A stretch of 64,000 nucleotides of DNA, taken from assembly GCF_900188395.1 (NCBI RefSeq), contig NZ_FZOB01000005.1, positions 62,001 through 126,000 of the forward strand. The letters run 5' to 3'. The DNA is from Desulfurobacterium atlanticum (GTDB lineage: Bacteria > Aquificota > Aquificia > Desulfurobacteriales > Desulfurobacteriaceae). Below, piece after piece: positions 43,666 through 52,456 of the stretch. The notes beneath the pieces were generated by a model. It saw nothing but the letters and a program-made list of their open reading frames with translations, did not search any database and was not told the origin of the DNA. The translations under genes were made by a program, and so were the position numbers. Numbering within the stretch: the first letter of the stretch is position 1; each line of letters starts with the position of its first letter.

Positions 43666-44259
43666 CTAAAGCCTTACAACGCTTTTTGCGTTTGATAAAA
43701 ACTGAACCACATCGTAAGCGTTTGATGCCTCTCCAACTTCAAGAGAGTCAAGGAGGTTAAAGTAGTTAAGACATGTTCCGCAACAGATAATTTTTGCACC
43801 TTTCCCTTCAAGTTCTTTCAGTGCTTCTACGATTTCCTTATCTGCGCCTTTACACGCAAGCTTAACGGCGGTATTTATAAGGACGATACCTTTCGGCAGA
43901 GGTTCTGCATTTATAAAGGTTTTAATAAATCCTTTTATAAGGATTTCTCCCAACTCTTTATCTTCACCGACGTAAGTGGAGGCTATTAAAACGGCATAAT
44001 CTCCTGTTTTCTTTTCCGAATTTTCTTCAGGAAGAGTGCATGTAAATCCTTTTGCTATGGTGATGTAGAACAATCCCTCTTTTTCCTTAACATCAATAGT
44101 GCAGCCTTTATTTTTGGCAAACCGACTTACGTTCTCTTTTGCCGCTTTATTATCAACTATTACCGTTATAATACCTTCTTCAATCTCTTCAAGAGCCTGT
44201 TTGGTTTTTAATACAGGTTCTGGGCAGGGTAGCCCTTTGCAATCAATTACTTTTTCCAC
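43666..44259 (-). CDS. yedF: YedF-like selenium metabolism protein (TusA-DsrE fold)
   Basis: Protein of 197 residues made of an N-terminal TusA/SirA-like domain ([18 protein letters not shown], with the CPxP motif at Cys12) and a C-terminal DsrE-like domain that ends in ICCGTCLNYFNLLD. This architecture matches the sulfurtransferase-like selenium metabolism protein family (TIGR03527) found in selenium-using bacteria. It may carry selenium or sulfur for SelD. Its start overlaps lptE by 17 bases. Confidence 0.85.
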   Translation of the reverse strand: MEKVIDCKGLPCPEPVLKTKQALEEIEEGIITVIVDNKAAKENVSRFAKNKGCTIDVKEKEGLFYITIAKGFTCTLPEENSEKKTGDYAVLIASTYVGEDKELGEILIKGFIKTFINAEPLPKGIVLINTAVKLACKGADKEIVEALKELEGKGAKIICCGTCLNYFNLLDSLEVGEASNAYDVVQFLSNAKSVVRL

Positions 44260-44776
44260 TTTCTTCCTCCAGTAGTTTTTCTCCCAATTCCCTGAAGATT
44301 TTTTTAGCTGCTGCTTCTATTGCTTCCTTTTTTCGCTGTTCCACCTCAGATGGAGAACCAACTGCACTGTAAAATTCATAAGCACTTATTGTAAATGTTT
44401 TAAATGGATGTTTGTAACCGTATTTTATAAGTTTTATTGTTGCAGTTACGTTAATCTTATACTCTATTGCCTGGTCGTAAATATTATATCCTACGGAATA
44501 GCTGGAAATGTTTTTAACAGTTGGTTTTATGATAATAGTTTCGTCAGGAATAGGTTGCATGTCAACCATAAATCTTGAATCTGTGTAAAACGCTTCATCT
44601 GCCGCTTTTGAGAAAAATATATCCGCTCCCTCTTCTGGTGTTCTGTTTGTAACGGGGGCTATGTAAACGTGTTTTATCGCTTCTTTTTTTGTTGCATATT
44701 TTAAGGTGCTGCAGCCTGAAGATACTGCAACACCTGTTAAGAGAGCAATTACCAATATTCTATTTAACAACCACAT
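44243..44776 (-). CDS. lptE: LptE-like lipopolysaccharide assembly lipoprotein
   Basis: Predicted lipoprotein of 177 residues with lipobox VSSGC (Cys22). It has the LptE pattern: [19 protein letters not shown], a helix with [10 protein letters not shown], long strands ([13 protein letters not shown]-like) and a C-terminal helix with [17 protein letters not shown]. LptE plugs the LptD translocon. leuS followed by lptE is a conserved order in Gram-negatives, which supports the call. Confidence 0.78.
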   Translation of the reverse strand: MWLLNRILVIALLTGVAVSSGCSTLKYATKKEAIKHVYIAPVTNRTPEEGADIFFSKAADEAFYTDSRFMVDMQPIPDETIIIKPTVKNISSYSVGYNIYDQAIEYKINVTATIKLIKYGYKHPFKTFTISAYEFYSAVGSPSEVEQRKKEAIEAAAKKIFRELGEKLLEEESGKSN

Positions 44777-47507
44777 TTACAAGCCTTCCCTTTACATAAA
44801 TAAACTTTTTAATCTCCTTACCTTCTGTGTACTTTTTAATTTTTTCAAGGCTCAGGACAACTTCCTTAAGTTTCTCCTCATCAATATCTGCCGGGACAGT
44901 TACTTTTTCTCTTACCTTTCCGTTTATCTGGACAGGAAGTTCTATTTCTTCTTTTATAAGGGCTTCTTCGTCAACTTTCGGCCATCTGTGTGTTGAAACC
45001 AGAGTTTTATGTCCGGTTATTTTCCACATCTCTTCTGCGATGTGCGGAGTAACAGGAGAAAGCATAATTATCATCAACTCAATGGCTTCTTTTAGAGCGG
45101 CTTTATCTCCGCCCGTTTCAGGTTTAAACCTTGAAATCAGATTGAAAAGCTCCATGATTGCTGCTATGGCTGTGTTGAATTTGAATCTTTCATTAAATTC
45201 CTCTGTTACCTTTTTAAGGGTTTCGTGAGTTTTTCTTCTGAGTTCTTTTCCCGCTTTTGATAGAGTTGAAGGTGGTGTATCTTCTCTGAAGATTGAAGCG
45301 TTTTCCTCAACAAAGTTGAAAACCCGTTTTAAAAATCTGAAAGCACCTTCAATATCTTCCATTTTCCATTCAAATTCTGTTTCTGGTGGAGCGGCAAATA
45401 GAATGTAAAGTCTTGTTGCATCGGCGCCATAGCGGTTTATCATATCTTCAGGACTTACGGTGTTTAGTTTAGATTTGCTCATCTTTGATAATTCACCGTG
45501 AGTTTTTACAAGTTCTTCAAGTTTCTCCTTCCAGTTTTCTATCTGCTTTGCTATCTCTTCATTTGAGATTACAAGCAGGAAGTTATCACCGTTTCCTATT
45601 CTGTTTTCAGAGAGAAACTCTTTTACCGTTTTACCTTTGTTTTCGCTTTTGCCACCAAGGGCGTTTATGAGTTTTGAAATATCATCTTCCTCTTTTATGC
45701 CTAAAACGGAAAGTGCTGTTTTAACTTTTATCCACCTTTTACAAACCATTCCCTGAGTTAGAAGGTTTTCAAAAGGTTCTCCTGCCTTGAAGAATTTATA
45801 CTGTTTATGGGTTTCATCAGCTTTAAAAAGCCCAAGGTCTCTTAAAACCTTTGTAAAGAATCTTGAGTATAGAAGATGTAGAACGGCGTGTTCTATTCCG
45901 CCTATATACTGGTCAACAACCATCCAATAGGAAGCTTCTTCAGGTTTAAACGGAAGAGTTTCACATTCAGGTGAGCAGTATCTTAAGAAATACCATGATG
46001 AATCAAAAAATGTATCCATTGTATCAGTTTCTCTTCTGGCAGAGTTTCCGCACTTTGGACATGTTGTGTTAACAAATTCTTCAACCTTTTCAAGAGGATT
46101 TCCCTCTCCTGTAAATTGAACGTTTTCAGGAAGTTTTACAGGAAGCTCGGTTTCAGGTACAGGAACTATTCCGCACTTTTCACAGTAGATTACGGGAATG
46201 GGTGTCCCCCAGTATCTCTGTCTTGAGATGTTCCAGTCTCTTAATCTATACTGGATAGCTTTCTCACCTAACCCTTTCTTTTCAAGCTCTTCTGTGATTG
46301 CAATTTTTGCATCGGTGCTTTTCATTCCTGTGAACTTTTCAGAATTAACAACTACTCCGGGTTTTTCATAGGCTTCTTCAAGTTTTTCTGCATCTATGTT
46401 TTCGTTTTCAGGAGTAATAACGATTTTTATCGGAAGGTTGTATTTTTTTGCAAACTCAAAATCTCTCTGGTCATGGGCAGGGACAGACATTACAGCTCCT
46501 GTTCCGTAATCCATAAGAACAAAGTTTGCGATATAAACAGGTATCTTTTCATTTGTTAATGGATGGATAACGTAAGAGCCTGTGAAAACTCCTTCTTTCT
46601 CAAGCTCTCCCGTTGTTCTTTTTCTTTTTTCGGTTTTTCTCATTTTTTCAACAAATACTTTTACTTTTCCTCTCTGTTCCTCTTTCGTAAGCTTTTCTAC
46701 AAGCGGGTGTTCTGGGGCAAGGACAAGATAGGTTACACCAAAAAGGGTATCCGGTCTTGTGGTAAAAACCTCAATATGTTCTACATCTTCTATCTTTTCC
46801 TCAAGGGGAAATTTTACTTTTGCTCCAATACTTTTACCTATCCAGTTTTTCTGCATCTCTATAACAGGGTCTGGCCAGTGTCCTTTAAGAAGTTCAAGAT
46901 CCTGTAGCAGTTCTTCTGCATAGTCGGTAATTTTGAGATACCAGCTGTCTATCTCTTTCTGTTCAACTGTTGTTCCGCATCTCCAGCATCCACCGTCGTC
47001 TTCAACCTGCTCATTTGCTAAAACAGTTTGGCATGTGGGACACCAGTTTACGGTGGTTTTTGCCCTGTATGCAATGCCTTTTTCAAGCATTTTTGTAAAT
47101 ATCCATTGGTTCCACCTGTAATATTCTGGAAGGCAGGTTGCCACTTCCCTGTCCCAATCGTAAGAGAATCCAAGTCTTTTTAGCTGGTTTTTCATGTATT
47201 TTATGTTGCTTAAAGTCCATTTTTTCGGGTGGATTCCCCGGTTTATTGCTGCATTTTCGGCGGGAAGGCCAAAAGCGTCCCATCCCATCGGATGGATTAC
47301 GTTGTAACCAAACATCCTTTTAAAACGTGCCACTACATCACCGATGGAGTAGTTCCTCACATGGCCCATGTGAATCTTTCCAGAAGGGTAGGGAAACATT
47401 TCAAGAACGTAATATTTCTCTTTGTTTTCATCTATATCAGCTTTAAAGAGTTTCTCTTTTTCCCAGATTTCTTGCCATCTATTTTCTATTTCTTTGAACT
47501 TATACAT
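44760..47507 (-). CDS. leuS: Leucyl-tRNA synthetase
   Basis: Class I synthetase, 915 residues, in one chain. It has the HIGH motif ([12 protein letters not shown]), a zinc-binding Cys cluster (NWCPTCQ ... CWRCG), the CP1 editing domain, a leucine-specific insert of about 90 residues before the KMSKS signature ([12 protein letters not shown]), and the C-terminal anticodon-binding parts. In Aquifex aeolicus the enzyme is split into two chains near this region; here it is intact. Confidence 0.97.
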   Translation of the reverse strand: MYKFKEIENRWQEIWEKEKLFKADIDENKEKYYVLEMFPYPSGKIHMGHVRNYSIGDVVARFKRMFGYNVIHPMGWDAFGLPAENAAINRGIHPKKWTLSNIKYMKNQLKRLGFSYDWDREVATCLPEYYRWNQWIFTKMLEKGIAYRAKTTVNWCPTCQTVLANEQVEDDGGCWRCGTTVEQKEIDSWYLKITDYAEELLQDLELLKGHWPDPVIEMQKNWIGKSIGAKVKFPLEEKIEDVEHIEVFTTRPDTLFGVTYLVLAPEHPLVEKLTKEEQRGKVKVFVEKMRKTEKRKRTTGELEKEGVFTGSYVIHPLTNEKIPVYIANFVLMDYGTGAVMSVPAHDQRDFEFAKKYNLPIKIVITPENENIDAEKLEEAYEKPGVVVNSEKFTGMKSTDAKIAITEELEKKGLGEKAIQYRLRDWNISRQRYWGTPIPVIYCEKCGIVPVPETELPVKLPENVQFTGEGNPLEKVEEFVNTTCPKCGNSARRETDTMDTFFDSSWYFLRYCSPECETLPFKPEEASYWMVVDQYIGGIEHAVLHLLYSRFFTKVLRDLGLFKADETHKQYKFFKAGEPFENLLTQGMVCKRWIKVKTALSVLGIKEEDDISKLINALGGKSENKGKTVKEFLSENRIGNGDNFLLVISNEEIAKQIENWKEKLEELVKTHGELSKMSKSKLNTVSPEDMINRYGADATRLYILFAAPPETEFEWKMEDIEGAFRFLKRVFNFVEENASIFREDTPPSTLSKAGKELRRKTHETLKKVTEEFNERFKFNTAIAAIMELFNLISRFKPETGGDKAALKEAIELMIIMLSPVTPHIAEEMWKITGHKTLVSTHRWPKVDEEALIKEEIELPVQINGKVREKVTVPADIDEEKLKEVVLSLEKIKKYTEGKEIKKFIYVKGRLVNVVVK

Positions 47508-47636
47508 TTGGGTCCTCCGTGTAACTGAAAGTATTTATGCAGAAAAAATAATAGCACACAGGAGAAAACTTATAATTTAAAATCGGTTATAATACAACTT
47601 GTATCTGAAATCGTTTTTCAAGGAGATAAGGGAGGA

Positions 47637-48809
47637 ATGTCTGTTAAAATTCTTGAAGGAGATAATCTTGAAGCACTTATAGAGAGAGCCAAAGCCATAT
47701 ACGGTGGCGATATAGAGATTCTTTACTATCAGGTTGAGACAAAATCGGGTTTGTTGCCTTTTACAAAAAAGAAGTTTTACAGGTTGTTTTTTAAAGAGAA
47801 GGATAAAAATAGTGGAGAAACAGAAGCTCTTAAAGAGGAGCTTGACAGTTTAAAAAGCTTGATTAATGAGCTTAAGAAGGAGATAAAAACAGCTCCTGTA
47901 AATCACCAACCAGAAGAAGTATATGTGCCTCCTCTACCGGAAGCCCCGTCCCATATATCTCAATCACTTTCCTCTTCTTTATCTCCCGCAAGTGGTGCTG
48001 TTTATCAGGATTTTACAGGGGATGCTATTGAGTTGTTAAAACTTCTTGAGTCAAAAGGGGTTTTCCCCGAAGTTGCCAGAGAGATTGTGGAGCCTGCATG
48101 CGGCCTTGACCTTGAAACCAATAAACTTGATTTGAGTACGCCTACTTTTAGAGAGGCCCTGGAGAAAGGGATTTCTGTAAAGGTAAGATTTACAGGTAGG
48201 ATTAAGGTTGATAATCCTCCAAAAATAATAGCGTTTGTCGGCCCCACAGGTGTTGGAAAAACGACAAATCTTTTTAAAATAGCATCTGACCTTGTTATAA
48301 ACCAGCAGCTTAAGGTTGGGGTTATAAGTATTGATACTTTTAAGGTTGGTGCTATTCAGCAGGCAAGAATGTATGCAAATATTTTGAACATTCCATTTTT
48401 TACTGTGTCTGAAGGGAAAAGGCTGAGAGAGACCATCAGTAATCTTTCTGAAATGGATGTTATTTTGATAGATACAGTTGGAAGAAGTCATTATGATTAC
48501 TGGCGTTTAGGAGAGATAAAGGCGATACTTTATAGCTCTGACAGGGGAATGGATGTGCATCTTGTTATCAGTTGTAATTATAGCAATGATGAAGCGATAG
48601 AAGTTGTTAACAGGTATAGAGCTATTTTTCCTGTAACCTCTTTGCTTTTAACAAAAGTAGATGAAACGAGGAAACCTGGGATTTTACTTAATCTGCCTGT
48701 TAAAACAGAGCTTTCGCTATCCTATTTAAGTGTAGGACAGAGAGTTCCTGAAGATATAAAACTTTTAACACCTAAGAAAGTGGCAGATTATATTCTGGGA
48801 GATCTATGA
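47637..48809 (+). CDS. flhF: Flagellar biosynthesis GTPase FlhF
   Basis: SRP-type GTPase of 390 residues that sets flagellum position and number. Walker A (GPTGVGKTTN), ISIDTFKVGAIQQAR, DTVGRSHYD and TKVDET are visible in the C-terminal NG domain. The N-terminus has the basic B domain (DIEILYYQVETKSG). The ATG follows AAGGAG and GGAGG. It opens the long flagellar operon; a TATAAT at 47588-47593 lies upstream, without a clear -35. Confidence 0.95.
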   Translation: MSVKILEGDNLEALIERAKAIYGGDIEILYYQVETKSGLLPFTKKKFYRLFFKEKDKNSGETEALKEELDSLKSLINELKKEIKTAPVNHQPEEVYVPPLPEAPSHISQSLSSSLSPASGAVYQDFTGDAIELLKLLESKGVFPEVAREIVEPACGLDLETNKLDLSTPTFREALEKGISVKVRFTGRIKVDNPPKIIAFVGPTGVGKTTNLFKIASDLVINQQLKVGVISIDTFKVGAIQQARMYANILNIPFFTVSEGKRLRETISNLSEMDVILIDTVGRSHYDYWRLGEIKAILYSSDRGMDVHLVISCNYSNDEAIEVVNRYRAIFPVTSLLLTKVDETRKPGILLNLPVKTELSLSYLSVGQRVPEDIKLLTPKKVADYILGDL

Positions 48810-49669
48810 ACATACAGGCAGAAAAGCTTATAGAGCTTGTTAAGGAAAGGCATCATCAGAGTAAAAGCAGAAAGGCCAAATTTATCTGCGTTTCCAGCGG
48901 TAAAGGTGGAGTTGGAAAAACAAATTTCTCCGTTAATTTTTCATGGCTTCTGGCTAACAGATTTGATAAGAAAGTTTTGCTTATTGATGCAGATATAGGG
49001 CTTGGTAATGTGCATGTAATTCTTGGGGTTTCTCCTGAGAAAAATTTAAAGCTTCTTATGAAAGGAGCAGATATAAGAGATTTGATTCAAACTTACGAAA
49101 ATATTGATATACTTCTTGGATTTTCAGGTATTGATTCTTTTCAGGAACTTGAAAGTATAGATACCATTACAGTGATAAATAAACTTGAAAAGATAGCAGA
49201 TATCTATGACTATGTTATTCTTGATGCTCCTGCCGGGATAAATGAGAATGTTTTGAAATTTGCCGTTTCTTCAGATGTTACCTATGTAATTACTACACCT
49301 GAACCTACAGCGATAACCGATGCTTATGCTTTGATAAAAACTTTATATAAGCTTTATAACTATGATTGTATAAAAATTGTTGCAAATATGTGTAGAAATA
49401 AAAATGAAGGATTTTCAATTCTTGAAAGAATGAGAGCATCGTGTGAGAATTTTTTGTCTTTTAGACCAAAAGTGGCTGGAGTTTTGCCAGAATCCTTTAA
49501 TTTAAAGGTTGCTGTTAGGAAAAGAGAGCCTGTTGCCATTTCAAATCCGCAGGATCAGTATGTTTTGGCTCTTATGGAAATTGCAGCAAGAGAAACAGGA
49601 GAAATTCTGAAAGAGGAAAATAGCGGTTTTTTTGAAAAGTTGAAGAAATTTTTGGGCATTAAGAGTTAA
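48806..49669 (+). CDS. flhG: MinD-like ATPase FlhG (FleN)
   Basis: MinD/ParA ATPase, 287 residues, that works with FlhF to control flagellum number. The deviant Walker A SSGKGGVGKTNFSVN, LLIDADIGLGNVHV and VILDAPAGI are present. Its start overlaps the flhF stop by four bases. FlhG is followed directly by fliA. Confidence 0.95.
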   Translation: MNIQAEKLIELVKERHHQSKSRKAKFICVSSGKGGVGKTNFSVNFSWLLANRFDKKVLLIDADIGLGNVHVILGVSPEKNLKLLMKGADIRDLIQTYENIDILLGFSGIDSFQELESIDTITVINKLEKIADIYDYVILDAPAGINENVLKFAVSSDVTYVITTPEPTAITDAYALIKTLYKLYNYDCIKIVANMCRNKNEGFSILERMRASCENFLSFRPKVAGVLPESFNLKVAVRKREPVAISNPQDQYVLALMEIAARETGEILKEENSGFFEKLKKFLGIKS

Positions 49670-49672
49670 TTT

Positions 49673-50284
49673 ATGTATGGAAAAAGCAGGAAAGAGCTTG
49701 TAGTAGAACATTTACCCCTTGTGAAAAAGGTTGCTAATAAGATTTATAGAAGAATTCCTGAAGGTATTATTGATTTTGATGATCTTGTTAATACAGGTGT
49801 TATAGGATTAATGAAGGCAATTGATAACTTTGACAATTCAAAGGCAAATTTTTCTACGTATGCCTATATAAGAATTAGGGGAGAGATTCTTGATTATTTA
49901 AGAACTCTTGATTTTATGTCAAGGGGAGCAAGAGAAAAAGTAAAAAATGGAGAAGTGGAAAATTTAAAGGCTGAAATAATGTATATGGTTAGTATTGAAG
50001 AGCTTCTTTTTCAGGGAGCTGATAAATTGACAATTGCTGATACTTTGAAGTCTGAAGAGGTTTCCCCTGAGGAGAATGTTATTCTAAAAGAGATGAAGTT
50101 TCGTCTCGCAAGGGCTCTTGATAATCTTTCTGAAAGAGAGAAGCTGATTTTACAGCTTCTTTTTGTTGAGGAGCTTGATTTAAAGTCTATTTCAAAGATT
50201 CTTAATATTTCTGTTTCAAGGATTTCTCAGATAAAAAAGCGTGCCATGGAGAAGCTATATAAGATTCTGGAAAAAGATGTATAA
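49673..50284 (+). CDS. fliA: Flagellar sigma factor FliA (sigma-28), short form
   Basis: Sigma-70-family factor, 203 residues. Region 2 (DFDDLVNTGVIGLMKAIDNFD then FSTYAYIRIRGEILDYLR) and region 4 (LSEREKLILQLLFVEELDLKSISKILNISVSRISQIKKRA) are clear. The linker between them is short, with no recognisable full region 3; typical FliA is about 240 residues. It should transcribe late flagellar genes. It lies three bases after flhG ends. Confidence 0.9.
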   Translation: MYGKSRKELVVEHLPLVKKVANKIYRRIPEGIIDFDDLVNTGVIGLMKAIDNFDNSKANFSTYAYIRIRGEILDYLRTLDFMSRGAREKVKNGEVENLKAEIMYMVSIEELLFQGADKLTIADTLKSEEVSPEENVILKEMKFRLARALDNLSEREKLILQLLFVEELDLKSISKILNISVSRISQIKKRAMEKLYKILEKDV

Positions 50285-50314
50285 TAGAAAATACCTGGAA
50301 TACTTACAGGGGTT

Positions 50315-52456
50315 ATGATGTTAAAGACAGTTTTGGATATAGCCGGCAGTAATATTTCTGTGGGAAGAGGGAAAGAGAAGGCTAATAAGAGAGGGGTGTT
50401 TGATTCTCTGTTTGCCAGTATTTTAGATGGCAACTTAGATATAACCAACAGCAATGTATTTGTAGGAAAGGGAAGAGAGAAATTTAATAAGAAAGGGGTT
50501 TTTGATTTCCTGTTTGTAAACATTTTAAATGATAAATTTGAGACTAAAAAGCAACTTTTTTCTGGGAAAACAGCTGTTAGTTCTGGTATAAATTTTGATA
50601 AAAAAATAAAGGAAGGAACTGGTAATAGTATTGGAATCAAAAATAATGTTAGATTTATTGATGAAAGTAAATCTAAAAAAGCAAAACTTAGAAAAGCAAA
50701 GATTTCTTATAAAGAGTTGATCGGTCCTGCTGGAAGAAGTCCTTTCTTTAAATTTAATACTCCTGTTAATCCTAAGCTTAAAATAGACGATATTCCTGAA
50801 AAGATTTCAAGAAAAAAACAACAAGACAGTGCTTCTCTAGAGAATAAGAGTTTGAATAAGGAATTTTATCTCTCAGAAGTCAATAGTGATTTAAAAGAGG
50901 ATGAAGTTTTAGCAGAAAACAGTAAAATTTTTTCCTTTGTCTTATCTAAGGCTGCAAAGAGAAAAGATGGAAATTTTGTAAATTTTGAACAGAGTAAAAC
51001 AGAAGATTCTTTTTTTAAGATTGAAAGAAAAGCTTTTTCTGTTTCTGGCGGAGATAAAAGTGAAATTAAATATCCTGATAACAGAGGGAAAAAGATTATA
51101 GAAGATGAAAAAAGAAATTTTAAGGGTATGAAATCAGAAATAAGAAAAAAGAAAATGGATAGCAGTTTTTTGGGAATAGCTGAAAGAAATGAGCAGGTTT
51201 CCGTTGGTGCTAAGTTTATGCCTGTGGATAAAGGTTTTTATAGTGGTAACGATACCCGTAAAAATAAACTTACTATTAATGTTTCTGCTGAAACACGAGC
51301 AAAGAAGTTAGAGGAAAATGATTATAGAAAAATTGTTCATTCCAAGAGATACGGCAATGTGGATTTTGTAGAAACATTTGGTAAAAATACCGTAAGTAAT
51401 ACAAAAACAAAAGTTAAAGATAGCCAGATTGTAATTTCAGGAAAAGAGGGAAGTGAACGTGAAGTTTTTGCTGAAGATAAAAATTTGATGGAGAATTTAG
51501 TCGATAAACGGGTGGTTAGTGATAAATTTGCAAGTTTTGATGATTCTAAGAAAACTTCGAAAAAAAATTTAATTGAGAAAGCTATTGATAAATTAGAGCT
51601 TGAAGGAAAAAAGAAAGATATAAAAGTTGTGGAATTGAAAACTAAAAGTTTGCAGATTGAGAGTGGTCTTGAAAAGATTTCTTCAAGAAGACCTGAAATT
51701 AGAGCTTTGCAAAACACAGGGATTGACATTCAATCTCAAGAGTTGCAGGTGTATTCTAATATGAAAAACAACTTAAATGAAAAGTTTAAAAGAGTACAGA
51801 TTGTAGGGAGTGAAAAAAGCATAGAATCTAAAGAAAAAAATACAGAAAAAGGTATTTTTAGTGCAGATAGAAAAGGAAAGATTAAGAATTTTTCAGAAGA
51901 AAACTATAGAAGAAAAGTTATGAAGTTTGGTGCAGATGTGGAAAATAGGAGTTTTAGACCGGTAGAGCATAAGTTTGAATCGTTTATAACAAATAGGTTA
52001 ACCGATAGACACTTTGACATAGATAGGCGTAGTTTAAGCCATGAAACACATTTTACAGATGTTTCCTTTCAAAGGCAAAATTTTCATAGTGTAGCTACTG
52101 CCGGCTCTTCAAGTAGTTACTCTGATAATGGTGGAGCAAACTACAATAACCATGGTGGTAGTTTTCAAGGTAACAGTTCAAGTAATCCTGTTTCAGAAAG
52201 GTTTGTTCTTTCAGCCCAGTTTGAAGATTTAAGAGTTAAAGCGAAGATGATAAAAAGATTTATAAATGTTACGATAGAGATACCCCATGTTACCTTTAGT
52301 TTTGCTGATTTGAAAGATGAGATAAGAGAGATACTGAGAAATTCAAATCTTTCCGGTCTTAAAGTTAAAATAAAGAATAAAGGTAAAGAGATTTATTCAG
52401 AAACTGTGTTTTCCGATGAAGTTAGAGAGTCATCTTCTTTAGAATTAAGGGTTTGA
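50315..52456 (+). CDS. fliK: FliK-like flagellar hook-length control protein
   Basis: Protein of 713 residues, Lys/Ser/Asn-rich and low in hydrophobic order over most of its length. The last about 85 residues (FVLSAQFEDLRVKAKMIKRFINVTIEIP then DEIREILRNSNLSGLKVKI) resemble the FliK C-terminal domain that switches the export gate. The N-terminus has two 34-residue repeats (residues 13-46 and 47-79). Context between fliA and rod genes supports FliK. The start could also be the ATG at 50318. Confidence 0.65.
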   Translation: MMLKTVLDIAGSNISVGRGKEKANKRGVFDSLFASILDGNLDITNSNVFVGKGREKFNKKGVFDFLFVNILNDKFETKKQLFSGKTAVSSGINFDKKIKEGTGNSIGIKNNVRFIDESKSKKAKLRKAKISYKELIGPAGRSPFFKFNTPVNPKLKIDDIPEKISRKKQQDSASLENKSLNKEFYLSEVNSDLKEDEVLAENSKIFSFVLSKAAKRKDGNFVNFEQSKTEDSFFKIERKAFSVSGGDKSEIKYPDNRGKKIIEDEKRNFKGMKSEIRKKKMDSSFLGIAERNEQVSVGAKFMPVDKGFYSGNDTRKNKLTINVSAETRAKKLEENDYRKIVHSKRYGNVDFVETFGKNTVSNTKTKVKDSQIVISGKEGSEREVFAEDKNLMENLVDKRVVSDKFASFDDSKKTSKKNLIEKAIDKLELEGKKKDIKVVELKTKSLQIESGLEKISSRRPEIRALQNTGIDIQSQELQVYSNMKNNLNEKFKRVQIVGSEKSIESKEKNTEKGIFSADRKGKIKNFSEENYRRKVMKFGADVENRSFRPVEHKFESFITNRLTDRHFDIDRRSLSHETHFTDVSFQRQNFHSVATAGSSSSYSDNGGANYNNHGGSFQGNSSSNPVSERFVLSAQFEDLRVKAKMIKRFINVTIEIPHVTFSFADLKDEIREILRNSNLSGLKVKIKNKGKEIYSETVFSDEVRESSSLELRV

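Noticed and set aside
47571-47593. Two TATAAT boxes before flhF as a firm promoter
   Set aside because: Neither has a -35 box at a proper distance; AT-rich chance matches are likely.
50351-50551. CRISPR-like or mobile repeat in the fliK-like gene
   Set aside because: There are only two diverged in-frame copies with protein-level conservation, so it is a coding duplication.
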